Assembly (NCBI RefSeq): GCF_001940245.1
Contig: NZ_MJIG01000004.1
Location: 1,456,485-1,520,484, forward strand
Length of the DNA stretch: 64,000 nt
Reading direction: 5' to 3'
From: Anaerostipes sp. 992a
GTDB taxonomy: Bacteria; Bacillota; Clostridia; Lachnospirales; Lachnospiraceae
Below are positions 17,703 to 26,963 of the stretch, piece after piece; within the stretch, counting starts at the first letter, position 1; every line of letters starts with the position of its first letter. The notes beneath the pieces were generated by a model. It made no database searches and was not told where the DNA came from. It saw nothing but the letters and a program-made list of their open reading frames with translations. A program made the position numbers and the translations under genes.

Positions 17703-17796
17703 CCCCAATTAGGTGTAAAAACTCTGCTCGATGGCGGGCGGCGGCGTACAAAAAATCTATATGGTGTTGTTAAGAGAACCGTCCCGGCGGGACAGG

Positions 17797-19467
17797 TCAG
17801 GCAGTGACCTGTTCCACCTCCGGGATGGGTTTGAGATTAAAATGAATTTCGATAGAAATGTGTCTTGTTTTATCTTCGTCAATGCGCTCATGCACAACGA
17901 TTTCTTTGATTAAGCGGTTGAGGGTGGCTGCGTCCAGCTCTGTGATGTTGGCGTATTCCTGAATGGCTTCCACCCATTGTTTTGCATCATTGGCAAGCTG
18001 GACTTCATCGGACAGCCGCTTTCTGCCCTCGGACACTTTTGTTTTAAGCTCCGTCTGCTCGGTCTGTGTCTTTTCCAGCATGGTGTTGAAATTCTGCTCA
18101 CTGATACGCCCTGCAATCATATCCTCATAAAGCCGCATGACCATTTTGTCCAGAACCTCAATCCGTTCCTCGTCCCTTGTAAGGGAGCGTTCCATTGCTT
18201 CCCGCTGTTCCCGCTGCTCGGCTTCACAGGTATTGGTCAGGCGGTCGGCAACCGCTTCCCCGTCCATCAGGGCAGCTCTGGCACATTCCCGGATTTTCCG
18301 CAGCACATGGCTGTAAAGGGTGTCATAATCAATCCGGTGCTGGGTGCAGTGGTTCTTTCCAAAGGCATTGTAGGTCTTGCAGGAGTAAATCCGCTGGGGA
18401 TGTTTAGCGTTTGTGTAGCGTACCGTCAGCGACTTCCCACACTCGCCGCATTTTAACAGTCCGGCAAACAGGCTGATTTCATTGGTCTGCCCCGGACGCT
18501 GGCGGGATTTCAGCTTGTTCTGCACAATGTCAAAGCTCATGCTGTCAATCAGCGGTTCATGCTGTCCCTCCACCACAATCCAGTCCTCCGGCTTCTTTTC
18601 CCCAATCGTGCCGATTTTGAAGCGGTAGTCCTTTTTCTGGGAAGCAATCGCCCCGGTGTAGACGGGATTCATCAAAAGGTCTTTGATAACGGAGAAGTCC
18701 CACATATACCGCCCGTTTTCTGGGTCTTTCTTTTCCCATTTGGTGCGGGTATTGCGAAGCCCCCGTTCCCGGTTCCACCATGTAGGGCAGGGGATTTTTT
18801 CTTTCTCCAGCCGTCTGCGGATATAGTTCGGACCATGACCGTTCAGGGCATATCCGAAAATCAGCCGCACAATCGGGGCGGTTTCCTCGTCAATGAGCAG
18901 ATGGTTTTTGTCCTCCGGGTCTTTCCGATACCCAAACGGGGCAAGACACCCGGTAAACTGTCCTTTCTGCGCTTTCAGAAGATAAGAGGAATGGACTTTC
19001 TTGGAAATATCCTTGCTGTACATCTCGTTCAGGATATTCTTGAACGGGGCAATGTCGTTGTTATCCCGCAGGGTGTCGATGCCGTCATTCATGGCGATAT
19101 AGCGGACACCGTTTCTTGGGAAAAAGTCCTCAATCAAATGCCCGGTTTGCAGATAATTACGCCCCAGTCGGCTGAGGTCTTTCGTGATGACAAGGTTGAT
19201 CTGCCTGCGCTCAATGGCTCTCAACATTCTCTGTAGGTCAGGACGCTCCATGTTAAGACCTGTGAAGCCATCGTCCTGATAGACTGCCACAACCTCCCAT
19301 CCCTGCTTTTCGCAGTATTTTTCCAGCATATCACGCTGGTTTGCGATACTGGCACTTTCGCCTTGCAGGTCATCGTCCTTTGACAGCCTGCAATAGACCG
19401 CCGCACGATAACCCCCGGCAAGTGCCGAACCGATTGTTCTGTATTCCATTTCGTTCATCATAGCCAT
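17797..19467 (-). CDS. Large serine recombinase (TndX/TnpX-like)
   Basis: A 556-residue site-specific recombinase. The resolvase domain holds the catalytic serine in AVYCRLSKDDD (about residue 29) and the downstream ITKDLSRLGRNYLQTG motif. A recombinase domain follows (GYRKDPEDKNHLLIDEE and later MNPVYTGAIASQKKDY). A zinc ribbon (LLKCGECGKSL ... YSCKTY ... HCTQH) precedes a C-terminal coiled coil. It probably excises and integrates the 12.5-kb element; its location at the element's end next to the maff2 junction supports that. It begins one base before the stop of the 65-residue gene upstream. Confidence 0.93.
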   Translation of the reverse strand: MAMMNEMEYRTIGSALAGGYRAAVYCRLSKDDDLQGESASIANQRDMLEKYCEKQGWEVVAVYQDDGFTGLNMERPDLQRMLRAIERRQINLVITKDLSRLGRNYLQTGHLIEDFFPRNGVRYIAMNDGIDTLRDNNDIAPFKNILNEMYSKDISKKVHSSYLLKAQKGQFTGCLAPFGYRKDPEDKNHLLIDEETAPIVRLIFGYALNGHGPNYIRRRLEKEKIPCPTWWNRERGLRNTRTKWEKKDPENGRYMWDFSVIKDLLMNPVYTGAIASQKKDYRFKIGTIGEKKPEDWIVVEGQHEPLIDSMSFDIVQNKLKSRQRPGQTNEISLFAGLLKCGECGKSLTVRYTNAKHPQRIYSCKTYNAFGKNHCTQHRIDYDTLYSHVLRKIRECARAALMDGEAVADRLTNTCEAEQREQREAMERSLTRDEERIEVLDKMVMRLYEDMIAGRISEQNFNTMLEKTQTEQTELKTKVSEGRKRLSDEVQLANDAKQWVEAIQEYANITELDAATLNRLIKEIVVHERIDEDKTRHISIEIHFNLKPIPEVEQVTA

Positions 19468-19665
19468 TTACCCACACAATCCAGACGGTATCTGGCTCTT
19501 TTGAACCTCATCTTCATTATAGCCTATATCTTTCTTTTTAGCAAGATATTCTTTTGCATTTGTCTTTCCGTATTTCTGGGAAATCAGGCTGACGAACACA
19601 TCAGTGGCGTCAAGCTCCCCGTCAAATACAGTGGTCACATGAATCTCTGTTTTGTTTTTTGCCAT
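19468..19665 (-). CDS. Small conserved protein preceding the recombinase
   Basis: A 65-residue protein (MAKNKTEIHVTTVFDGELDA, then ATDVFVSLISQKYG). I do not recognise a domain. It is directly adjacent to the serine recombinase start, has a clear GGAGG upstream, and small proteins in this position recur in TndX-type elements, so it may be translated together with the recombinase or modulate it. The stretch 19666-19906 behind the helicase gene holds no gene that I can see. Confidence 0.6.
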   Translation of the reverse strand: MAKNKTEIHVTTVFDGELDATDVFVSLISQKYGKTNAKEYLAKKKDIGYNEDEVQKSQIPSGLCG

Positions 19666-19906
19666 AGGCAGTTATCCTCCATACATGAAAATAGCCAGAC
19701 AGAGGGTGTCGGCAACGAAGTCCGGCAACGGACTTCAAAAGACCTTGCAAACAATCTCAATCTGGCGATGGTTACTATTTATACTTTTCTTTTATTTTTT
19801 TGTTGTTTTGGTTGTTATAAGGGAGAAAAGCCCGGAAATAAGGGGTTTTTCCCGGCAACCGGCTCGGCAACGGGATAACAACAGGGGGTGCAACGGGCTG
19901 TCCTTT

Positions 19907-21301
19907 TCAGAATGGAAGCTCCATCTGTTCTGTGACCTCCACAAAACCGTCCATCGTTTTTTCAGACGGGTTGCCGGAGTCCGTTGCCGGGTTTTCACGC
20001 TCCCAGCCCTTTTGTCTGCCATATTCGGAAAACATTCTTGGGTTTGGGAAGTACCGCCAGCTGGAAATGCACTGGTTCATAATCTCGTTGATTTCCCGGA
20101 TTTCCCATTGCTTCGGCTCGTCAAAAGCATGGTTCAAGGCTTCCTTATAGAGCTGCTTGGAGCAGACCATGCTCCCGGTGTATTTATCAAGATACGCCTG
20201 TATCATCCCGGCTTTGGTGTCCTCCGGCATAAAATCCCGCTGGTGTTCTTTGAGATACCGCTGCATGGCGGGGCTGAAAGCCAGCTTGAACCTGCCGCTT
20301 TTATAAATCTCCATCGCTTCCGCCCACATCTGCCCGATATAGGCTCTGGAAGCGGCTTCATCCTCCAAAATGTGAACTTCCGCCTGCTCCGGGTACACCA
20401 TGACCGGGATAAAGCGGCGGTTGCCGGAACGGTCAAGGGGCAGGAAGTCAAGGGCATTGGAAGTGCCGCCAAACACGCACTGACGGGGGCGGTCTGCCGG
20501 GTGGGTTTCATAAGGTATCTTGTAGACCTCTTTCTGCCGGCTTAAAAATGACTTGATTTCCTCAATGCTCTTGGCGTTGGCGGTTGCCATCATTTCCGAC
20601 ATTTCAATAATCCAGTGACCTTGCAGCTTGCGGTACACATTGTCATCGTCCAGCTTCCGCAAATCATCGGAGAACCACTCGTCCCGGACTGCCAGCAGCC
20701 GGAAGAAGGTGGACTTTCCAGCCCCCTGACCGCCTACCAGACAGAGCATGATTTCAAACTTGCACCCCGGCTGAAAGGCTCGTGAGATTGCACCCAGCAG
20801 GAACAGCTTCAACGCTTCATAGGTGTAATCGTCTGCGTCAGCCCCCAGAAAGTGCCGCAGGCAGAAGCGGATTCGCTCTGTCCCGTCCCACACAAGGGTA
20901 TTGAGATAGTCCCGGATGGGATGGTACTTGTTTTCATTCGCCACAATCCCGATGGCGTTATCAATCTTTTTCTCATTGGTAAGCCCGTAGGTTTCTTCCA
21001 GATAAAGAAGCAGATACTTCATGTCCGTATCGTTCAGGGCGGTGCTTTCTCTGTGAAAACCGATGGGCTTTATGATGTCCTTGCGGTCAGTCAGGATGTT
21101 GTATGCGATAGCCCCTGAAAGCAGAGGGTCACGTTGGAATACGGTCAGGCAGTTCCGTATGCTCTGACGGACACCGCCTTTCTCGGTGGTTTCCAGCCCC
21201 GCCTTGATTTCCTCAACGCTCTGGGGCGGCTGCATGGCGTTCATAGTGTTTTTTAGTTCTTGCTGCGTCTGCGGCTGCAAGTTCTGCCATTCGCTGTTCA
21301 A
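19907..21301 (-). CDS. VapE-like helicase/primase-associated ATPase
   Basis: A 464-residue protein of the virulence-associated E family. A P-loop (LVGGQGAGKSTFFRLLA, about residues 188-204) is followed by HWIIEMSEM (Walker B-like) and CVFGGTSNALDFLPLDRSGNRRFIPV, typical of these SF3-like helicases. It pairs with the CHC2 primase upstream to form a replication module. The first ATG overlaps the primase gene by 89 bp; a later start at MNAMQPPQ (about 21244) would reduce the overlap. Confidence 0.88.
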   Translation of the reverse strand: MNSEWQNLQPQTQQELKNTMNAMQPPQSVEEIKAGLETTEKGGVRQSIRNCLTVFQRDPLLSGAIAYNILTDRKDIIKPIGFHRESTALNDTDMKYLLLYLEETYGLTNEKKIDNAIGIVANENKYHPIRDYLNTLVWDGTERIRFCLRHFLGADADDYTYEALKLFLLGAISRAFQPGCKFEIMLCLVGGQGAGKSTFFRLLAVRDEWFSDDLRKLDDDNVYRKLQGHWIIEMSEMMATANAKSIEEIKSFLSRQKEVYKIPYETHPADRPRQCVFGGTSNALDFLPLDRSGNRRFIPVMVYPEQAEVHILEDEAASRAYIGQMWAEAMEIYKSGRFKLAFSPAMQRYLKEHQRDFMPEDTKAGMIQAYLDKYTGSMVCSKQLYKEALNHAFDEPKQWEIREINEIMNQCISSWRYFPNPRMFSEYGRQKGWERENPATDSGNPSEKTMDGFVEVTEQMELPF

Positions 21302-21857
21302 GCTGTATCACATCCTTTCCGTAGTCCGTAATCAAATCCGCTTTTTCCTCTGTTTCCCCGAACAGCAGCACATCCAGCAGATATTCCACTTGGGCTTGCT
21401 TCTGTAAGGCTTCCACAAACCGGGGATGAAAGGCTTCCTCCGGGGAGTGCGGGGCGTAGTCCGTTCTCCATGCCATCAGCAGATGGAGATAATCGGCAAG
21501 AATACGGAAGCAGCGATTCTTTGCTTCCTGAAACTGTTCCTCCGGGGATTTCTGCCGGGTCTTGGGCTTTTTTACCTTTCCCGGCGGTTTCCAGTCCTCA
21601 TAGGAAAGCCCGAAGTCCTGTGCCAGCTGTACGGCGGCTTCTTTCTTTCCCAGCCCATACAGGGCGGCGGCAAAATCAATCACATCCCCATCCGCACCGC
21701 AGCCGAAGCAATGGTAACGCCGATCCAGCTTCATGCTTGGGGTTTTATCGTTATGGAACGGGCAGCAAGCCATCCCGTTCCGACCTACATGGATTCCATA
21801 ATACTCCGCAGCCTGTCTTGTTGTGACGGACTGCTTCACAGCTTCGAATACATTCAA
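21213..21857 (-). CDS. CHC2 zinc-finger DNA primase
   Basis: A 214-residue protein. The N-terminal zinc finger CCPFHNDKTPSMKLD ... YHCFGCGADGDVIDF has the Cys-His-Cys-Cys pattern of DnaG-type primases. No TOPRIM catalytic domain follows, so primer synthesis may need the neighbouring VapE-like protein. The C-terminal half is charged. It lies between the relaxase and the helicase, consistent with replication of the element during or after transfer. Confidence 0.85.
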   Translation of the reverse strand: MNVFEAVKQSVTTRQAAEYYGIHVGRNGMACCPFHNDKTPSMKLDRRYHCFGCGADGDVIDFAAALYGLGKKEAAVQLAQDFGLSYEDWKPPGKVKKPKTRQKSPEEQFQEAKNRCFRILADYLHLLMAWRTDYAPHSPEEAFHPRFVEALQKQAQVEYLLDVLLFGETEEKADLITDYGKDVIQLEQRMAELAAADAARTKKHYERHAAAPER

Positions 21858-21922
21858 ATCTATCCCTCCTTGAAAATAAGAAAAGCACCTGACATTCTCT
21901 AATTGAAAATGGCAAGTGCCTG

Positions 21923-23503
21923 TTAAAGTTCCATATCCTGTTGTCTGTGTTTCTCCTGTGCCGGGGCGGTTCTTTGTGCTTTTTTCTCGTCAGTCTTATC
22001 CTGCAAGACTTCTTTGATGGGCTGCTTCTTGGGCGGCTCTTTGCTTTCCTCTGTGCCGGGTGTGGCTTTCCGTACCCAGTAGCGGATGTCCCGCAGCTTC
22101 TTCAAATCCTCCTGTACCTCGGTCAGTGGTACTTTCAGCTCTGCGATTTCGCTGAGAAGCGTTTCCTGCTCCTGTTGCAACTCATTTTTCGTTTTATCCT
22201 TATCGTCCGGGTGCTTGGCAAGGTAGTCAGCGGCTTTCTCATACCGGGCAACCTCCGGGTGTTCCTGTTTGAATTTCCCCTTTATTTTCTTAAAAAATAT
22301 CTTCTGGTACTTCTCATAGACAGCCTTACATTCCTTGCAGTCTGTCCGGCTGGCAAGAATCCCGTCAATCACTTTGCTCCGGGCTTCCTTTGGCTTCATC
22401 TGATTGCGGTAATCTGCGGCTGATTTCCCGGAAGATTCCAGAAACGCTTCTAAGTCCTCCACAGTGGAAAGCCCCTTTTGCCGGAGATAGGACAGGGCTT
22501 CGCTGACTGCCTTTAAGTCCTGTGAAGTTCCCCGGTTCTGTCCAGCCCTTGTCCAGTCCTTCCGTTCTTCCTTTCGTATCTCCATATACTTCATCAGCAG
22601 ATTGGGAAGAAGTGTCGCTTCCTCCGCCGCCTTTTGTGCAAGCAGCTCCTTCCGTTTTTCTCCCAGCTCGGTAATCCAGCCTTTGAGGTTTTGGATAAGC
22701 TGCCGGATGGACTTCATCAGGCGGTTGGCGGCTCTGATTTCCCGGTTCAGGTTGCCGATATTCGTCTGGATACCTCGCTTTTCCATCTGCCGGACAGCAG
22801 TCCCCTCATGGACAGTGGGGACTATATCAAGCCCCTGTCTGGCATAGGAACGCAAGTCCACACGCTCCGGGCGGTCATTGGCGTCCAGATAGCGGTTCTG
22901 GATAACCTCCCATTCATGCCGCCAGATTTCACAATACTTCTGGTCGTTCCAGTCCACCGTATCCTCCTTGTGGCTTTTCCACCTGCCGGACGGCAGCTTT
23001 ATCCGTTCCCCATTCTCGTCAAGGTCATAAACCTTGCGGCTCTTGGGAAGCCATTTTCCATGTTCATCCATTGCCCGCATGGTCAGCAGGACATGGGCGT
23101 GGGGATTGTGTCCCGGCGGATGGGGGTCATGGATGGCAAAATCAGCAATCATGCCTTTGGAAACAAACTGCTGTTCACAAAACTCCCGTACAAGGACAGC
23201 GTACTGGTCGGGCGGTATCTCTCTGGGAATGGTAAGCACCCACCGCCTTGCAAGCTGGGAGTTCCATTGCTTTTCCACCGCTTCGGCGGCATTCCATAAA
23301 GTATTGCGGTCTGCATATTCCTGTGGAGCATTTGCCGGGAGCAGGATTTCATTGTGGACGATACCACGCTTTTCCGGGTAGTGCTTTACTTGCTGGTCGT
23401 ATTCACAGAACAGCTTTTCGCCGCTTTGGTAAGCAGCGGCGGCAACCGCAGACTGCCGCTGGCTGCGCTGAACAATCGTGATTTCGTTGTGTGGACAAGG
23501 CAT
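21923..23503 (-). CDS. MobA/MobL-family relaxase
   Basis: A 526-residue mobilization nuclease of the MobQ type. The N-terminus (ITIVQRSQRQSAVAAAAYQSGE) and the metal-binding histidines in HDPHPPGHNPHAHVLLTMR (about residues 124-142) are characteristic. The C-terminal half is a long charged coiled-coil region. It would nick oriT and pilot one strand of the element into the ICE-encoded channel. The upstream stretch 23504-23699 is the likely oriT area. Confidence 0.92.
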   Translation of the reverse strand: MPCPHNEITIVQRSQRQSAVAAAAYQSGEKLFCEYDQQVKHYPEKRGIVHNEILLPANAPQEYADRNTLWNAAEAVEKQWNSQLARRWVLTIPREIPPDQYAVLVREFCEQQFVSKGMIADFAIHDPHPPGHNPHAHVLLTMRAMDEHGKWLPKSRKVYDLDENGERIKLPSGRWKSHKEDTVDWNDQKYCEIWRHEWEVIQNRYLDANDRPERVDLRSYARQGLDIVPTVHEGTAVRQMEKRGIQTNIGNLNREIRAANRLMKSIRQLIQNLKGWITELGEKRKELLAQKAAEEATLLPNLLMKYMEIRKEERKDWTRAGQNRGTSQDLKAVSEALSYLRQKGLSTVEDLEAFLESSGKSAADYRNQMKPKEARSKVIDGILASRTDCKECKAVYEKYQKIFFKKIKGKFKQEHPEVARYEKAADYLAKHPDDKDKTKNELQQEQETLLSEIAELKVPLTEVQEDLKKLRDIRYWVRKATPGTEESKEPPKKQPIKEVLQDKTDEKKAQRTAPAQEKHRQQDMEL

Positions 23504-23699
23504 TTCGTGTCCCTCCTTTCGCTAATTGGTGGATGGGGTGGCGTTTTACCACCTCATTTTGGGCAGAAAAAAAGCAGGAGACCTTTTTCAGATTTCCTGC
23601 TCGGTGTGCCACTGTGTGAGCGGCGGGTATTTAGTTGTAAAAGTTCGGGACAAGTTGACCCGATGTAAAGCTAACAAACTGGAATTGCACCAAAACAAT
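23504..23699. other. Candidate oriT region of the mobilizable element
   Basis: This gene-free stretch lies directly upstream of the relaxase start. It contains an inverted repeat (GGTGGCGTTTTACCACC, 23540-23556). In MobQ elements oriT usually lies here, but no nick-site consensus was recognised, so the call is positional. Confidence 0.35.
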
Positions 23700-24245
23700 C
23701 TAAGACAACAACGCTGCCCTACTTGCGATTTTTTCTTGTACTGCGGAAACAGTTTCTTGAATGGAATAAGTGGTCGTATCTATAACATTCGATTCATATA
23801 TTCCCAGATTGCAAAATTGCTCCCACATGGTTTCTACCAATTCGATATTTGTCTTTCGGTCTAACTTTGAGCGTTCAACAGCTCGCTTCAAGGTTTCTTC
23901 CTTACTTGCCCTTAAAATAATATAATGCACCTCATAATGTTCCCGAACAAGACTTTGCCACGGCTTTAAAAACCACGGTCCGATAATACCGTCAACAATT
24001 ACATCATATCCACCACGAGCATATCGCTTCGCAGCTTCTAAAAACGCTTCAATGACAATCAAATTTTGCTCATTTGATTCCGGCAAATGCGGTGGTATTG
24101 CCCCTTTACTCAAATAATGATAAAAGTCATCTGTGTGCATATGCACAGACTTTTCCAAATCTGATTCTTTTGCAACAGCAGATGCCGTTGTAGTTTTTCC
24201 TGTCCCCGGCGCACCTGTGATTACAATAATTCTACCTTGATTCAT
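23700..24245 (-). CDS. P-loop kinase-like protein (CPT/AAA type)
   Basis: A 181-residue protein with a strong Walker A (ITGAPGTGKTTTASAVAK, residues 9-26), a nucleoside-kinase-like HTDDFYHYLSKG and DVIVDGIIGPW, and a lid-type RASKEETLKRAVERSK. The fold resembles chloramphenicol phosphotransferase-like or shikimate kinase-like enzymes; the substrate cannot be told. It sits behind the Lsa-type ABC-F gene in the resistance cargo, so an antibiotic-modifying role is possible but unproven. Confidence 0.65.
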   Translation of the reverse strand: MNQGRIIVITGAPGTGKTTTASAVAKESDLEKSVHMHTDDFYHYLSKGAIPPHLPESNEQNLIVIEAFLEAAKRYARGGYDVIVDGIIGPWFLKPWQSLVREHYEVHYIILRASKEETLKRAVERSKLDRKTNIELVETMWEQFCNLGIYESNVIDTTTYSIQETVSAVQEKIASRAALLS

Positions 24246-24459
24246 CTATATTTTACCTCCACAAATTACGATTTTCTTAATTCTACAAACTGGAATTTGA
24301 GTCTCTGTAAAGCTGGAATTAACCCATACAATTATTTTAATTTAGAGGTTCTTACGCAATTATCCGTATTTTGTAATTTTTCAATACTGGAATGCCAGTG
24401 TAAATCAGCATTCTCCATTTTTATTAAAGCGAAAAACGTAAAATTGCGGAAGAACCAAT

Positions 24460-25920
24460 TTAGATATTCACAATTTTACTTGCCACAGTATCTCGAAAAA
24501 CACTGTCATGTTCTACCAGGAGCATGGTCGGGGCAAACTCCGTTATGAGTTGTTCAATCTGCATACGTGAGTACACATCAATAAAGTTGAGCGGTTCATC
24601 CCATACATACAAGTGTGCCTTTTCACAAAGGCTTTTCGCAATTAGGACTTTCTTCTTTTGCCCGCCAGAAAAGTCTTTAATATCCTTTTCAAACTGTACA
24701 CGCTCAAAGTCCATTTTCCTAAGAATTGCCTTGAACAAACTTTCATCAAGGTTGTTTTCTTCTGCAAACTCGGAAAGGGTTCCACATAAATACGATGTAT
24801 CCTGTGGCACATAAGAAATTACAAGCCCAGAGCCAAGTGTTACTGTACCCGTATAATCTATGGACTGCCCGACTACCAACTTTAACAGGCTACTTTTGCC
24901 ACTGCCGTTCTTTCCATCAAGCACAATGCGTTCTCCCTGTCTTATTTCAAACGAAACGGGTTCACAAACTGAAATGCCATCATAATAAACTACTACATTC
25001 GATAATGATGCAAGCAAATCTGTATGGTAATTAAGCGGTTGTATCTTGAGGGCTTCTGCGGTTTCCATATTTTTCAGCAATGCTGATTTTTGTTCGATTG
25101 TCTGTTGTTGTCTCGCTTCTATAGATTTTGAACGCTTCATCATTTTGGCGGCTTTATGACCGACATAACCTTTATCTGCTGCCCCAATTTTGGAAGCTTC
25201 TACACGTTCAGACCATACTGCAGCGCGTTTTGCCGACTGCTGTAATCGTCTGATGTCCTTTTGCAAACGTTCGTTCTGAGCCAGTTCAAATTCTTGCTGT
25301 CGCTCAAAATTTGACATCCATGATGAAAAGTTTCCTCTTTGCACTTCGATATTCGCTCGGTTAATCGATAGAATATAGTCAACACAATCGTCAAGAAAGC
25401 GACGATCGTGAGAAACTAAGATGAATCCCTTTTTCTTTTTCAGATATGCCGCCACACTTTTTCTCGCTTTGGCATCCAAATGGTTGGTAGGTTCATCAAT
25501 CAGTAGGAAATGCCCTTCATTAAGAAAAAGAGCGGCAATCAAAACCTTTGTCTGCTCTCCGTTGGAAAGTGTTTCAAAAGGTCGCCAAAGCACATCGACA
25601 TCAACATCAAGATAAGAAAGTTCTCGCATAAGTTCCCATTCTTCCGCAAGTGGGCAAATCTCCTGCAATATATCCTCTGTAATACGATTCTTATCTGAAA
25701 CGGGATAAGGAAAATAATCAAACTGTACGGATGATAGGATTTTTCCACTATACTCATATTTCCCAAGCAGAAGATTCAGAAAGGTTGTTTTACCTCGTCC
25801 GTTTCTGCCCACAAAACCAAGCTTCCAATCGGTATCAACCTGGAAACTGACATTTTCAAAAACATTATCATAACTTGTCGGATATGAAAACGTAAGGTTT
25901 TCAATTTTAATCATTGACAT
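24460..25920 (-). CDS. Lsa-type ABC-F ribosomal protection protein
   Basis: A 486-residue ABC-F ATPase with no membrane domain. First cassette: Walker A GRNGRGKT, signature TLSNGEQTKV and Walker B FLLIDEPTNHLD. Second cassette: Walker A GKNGSGKS, signature FSGGQKKKV and YVWDEPLNFID. The interdomain linker between the cassettes is charged. The start of the protein (MIKIENLTFSYPTSYDNVFENVSFQ) closely resembles Lsa proteins, which dislodge lincosamides, streptogramin A and pleuromutilins from the ribosome. Start MSMIKIEN at 25920 follows AAAGGAGGATAATATTT. The long leader upstream supports drug-induced attenuation. The Lsa subclass is not resolved. Confidence 0.88.
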   Translation of the reverse strand: MSMIKIENLTFSYPTSYDNVFENVSFQVDTDWKLGFVGRNGRGKTTFLNLLLGKYEYSGKILSSVQFDYFPYPVSDKNRITEDILQEICPLAEEWELMRELSYLDVDVDVLWRPFETLSNGEQTKVLIAALFLNEGHFLLIDEPTNHLDAKARKSVAAYLKKKKGFILVSHDRRFLDDCVDYILSINRANIEVQRGNFSSWMSNFERQQEFELAQNERLQKDIRRLQQSAKRAAVWSERVEASKIGAADKGYVGHKAAKMMKRSKSIEARQQQTIEQKSALLKNMETAEALKIQPLNYHTDLLASLSNVVVYYDGISVCEPVSFEIRQGERIVLDGKNGSGKSSLLKLVVGQSIDYTGTVTLGSGLVISYVPQDTSYLCGTLSEFAEENNLDESLFKAILRKMDFERVQFEKDIKDFSGGQKKKVLIAKSLCEKAHLYVWDEPLNFIDVYSRMQIEQLITEFAPTMLLVEHDSVFRDTVASKIVNI

Positions 25921-25956
25921 AAATATTATCCTCCTTTGCATGTCATACGATACAAA

Positions 25957-26007
25957 GTCGGTTCGGTGAATGTTTACTACGTATAGATTTCACCAAAAGG
26001 AACCGAC
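25957..26007 (-). promoter_or_regulatory. Hairpin between leader peptide and Lsa-type gene
   Basis: GTCGGTTC and GGTGAA at the end of the leader ORF pair with TTCACC and GAACCGAC, giving a stable stem that ends about 35 bases before the ABC-F start. Its first arm lies inside the leader codons, the arrangement expected for ribosome-dependent control. Confidence 0.65.
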
Positions 26008-26054
26008 ACTATACGGAGTGAATCATGTGTAACTATCTGTTCTGCACTATTCAT
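25977..26054 (-). CDS. Leader peptide of the Lsa-type gene
   Basis: A 25-residue ORF starts with ATG at 26054 (GGAGGTGCTTT upstream) and ends with TAG at 25977-25979. It begins MNSAEQIVTH and ends RIVSVPFGEIYT. It lies between an upstream terminator-like hairpin and a second hairpin before the ABC-F start. The strong ribosome site and its position support translation; a stalling function is inferred. Confidence 0.65.
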   Translation of the reverse strand: MNSAEQIVTHDSLRIVSVPFGEIYT

Positions 26055-26077
26055 AAAGCACCTCCAAAACAAAATAA

Positions 26078-26107
26078 GAGCCACAAGAAAGTTTATCCTT
26101 GCAGCTC
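26078..26107 (-). terminator. Attenuator terminator upstream of the leader peptide
   Basis: On the minus strand GAGCTGCAAG and CTTGTGGCTC form a ten-pair stem (two G-U pairs), followed by TTATTTTGTTTT. It lies directly in front of the leader peptide ribosome site. Confidence 0.6.
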
Positions 26108-26666
26108 GTCATAGCATAAAATAACACCACTAAGCAAAAGTGGCAACAGCACTATATTGAGTAAGATAGACATATAACTTTCTTGCAATAGACACAATAA
26201 TGCCAAAGTATAGCACTACCGCATATTTTGATTTTATTTGCAAGAAAAGTTAATCATCTTCCCACCTCTTTCTAAATTTCAAAATATTATACCATAAATC
26301 GCAGGCAAATACAAGTGGTTATAAAAATTTAACAAATCGCTTATAATACAATCATATAACTTTACGCATTCCTTACTGACCGTAAAATTCCGATTTATTG
26401 CTGACTTTATTATACTTTATTGCCTATCGAAAAGATAGCATATTTTATGAAACTTGTCGGCTGGGAACAGCTTGCAGCGCAAGGTCTCCCCAGATGGCAA
26501 GTCCACAAAAGGGTAGCTGGCGGCAGCCAGCGCAGGGGAAGCGTAGCGTCCCCTGTTTGATTTGGAGCAGACCATGACTGCGGAAAATCACAGCCCCCCG
26601 GCGAGGAGCCTTCGGAGAACGCAATGCACCAACCTTTGGGTGGTGTATAATTGCGCCCTTAGTAAA
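26108..26666. other. Gene-free leader and intergenic region
   Basis: No ORF is supported here. The part up to about 26300 is AT-rich and probably holds the promoter of the Lsa-type gene, with a small hairpin CCACT-AAGCAAA-AGTGG near 26130-26147. From 26460 to 26666 the base composition becomes GC-rich and contains CCTTAGTTTACTAAGG (26656-26671, minus strand), a palindrome at the end of the DUF3847 gene. Confidence 0.5.
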
Positions 26667-26963
26667 CTAAGGGGTTTCCGGCTTCTCACGTTCCAGCAGT
26701 TTCTTCAATAGTTCCTGCGTGTCCTGCCTGTGAAAAATGAGTGTCAACAACAGCATGACATCATCATCTGTCAGGCGTTCCGGCTCTTGCAGAAAACTTT
26801 CCAGCATACCGCCACGAGTACAGAGCCGGTGTGTCCGTTCTTTTCGGGTAAGCTGCTTTAGCTGGTGCTGCAATGCCTTTTCATCATTGATGGCTTTCCG
26901 CAGTTTCTTTTCACTCTTTTCCAACTCTCGGTTGAGCTTTTCCAGCTTTGAGGTATCAGGCAA
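26667..26963 (-). CDS. DUF3847 coiled-coil protein
   Basis: A 98-residue protein. The N-terminal half is a coiled coil (LEKLNRELEKSEKKLRKA), followed by RKERTHRLCTRGGMLESFL, the DUF3847 signature. It is usually encoded beside mobilization genes; a DNA-transfer accessory role is possible. It overlaps the next gene by eight bases. Confidence 0.75.
   Translation of the reverse strand: MPDTSKLEKLNRELEKSEKKLRKAINDEKALQHQLKQLTRKERTHRLCTRGGMLESFLQEPERLTDDDVMLLLTLIFHRQDTQELLKKLLEREKPETP

Noticed and set aside
26460..26666. A second oriT for the mobilizable element
   Set aside because: The palindrome CCTTAGTTTACTAAGG and GC-rich text look suggestive, but the relaxase gene lies 3 kb away and no nick consensus was recognised.
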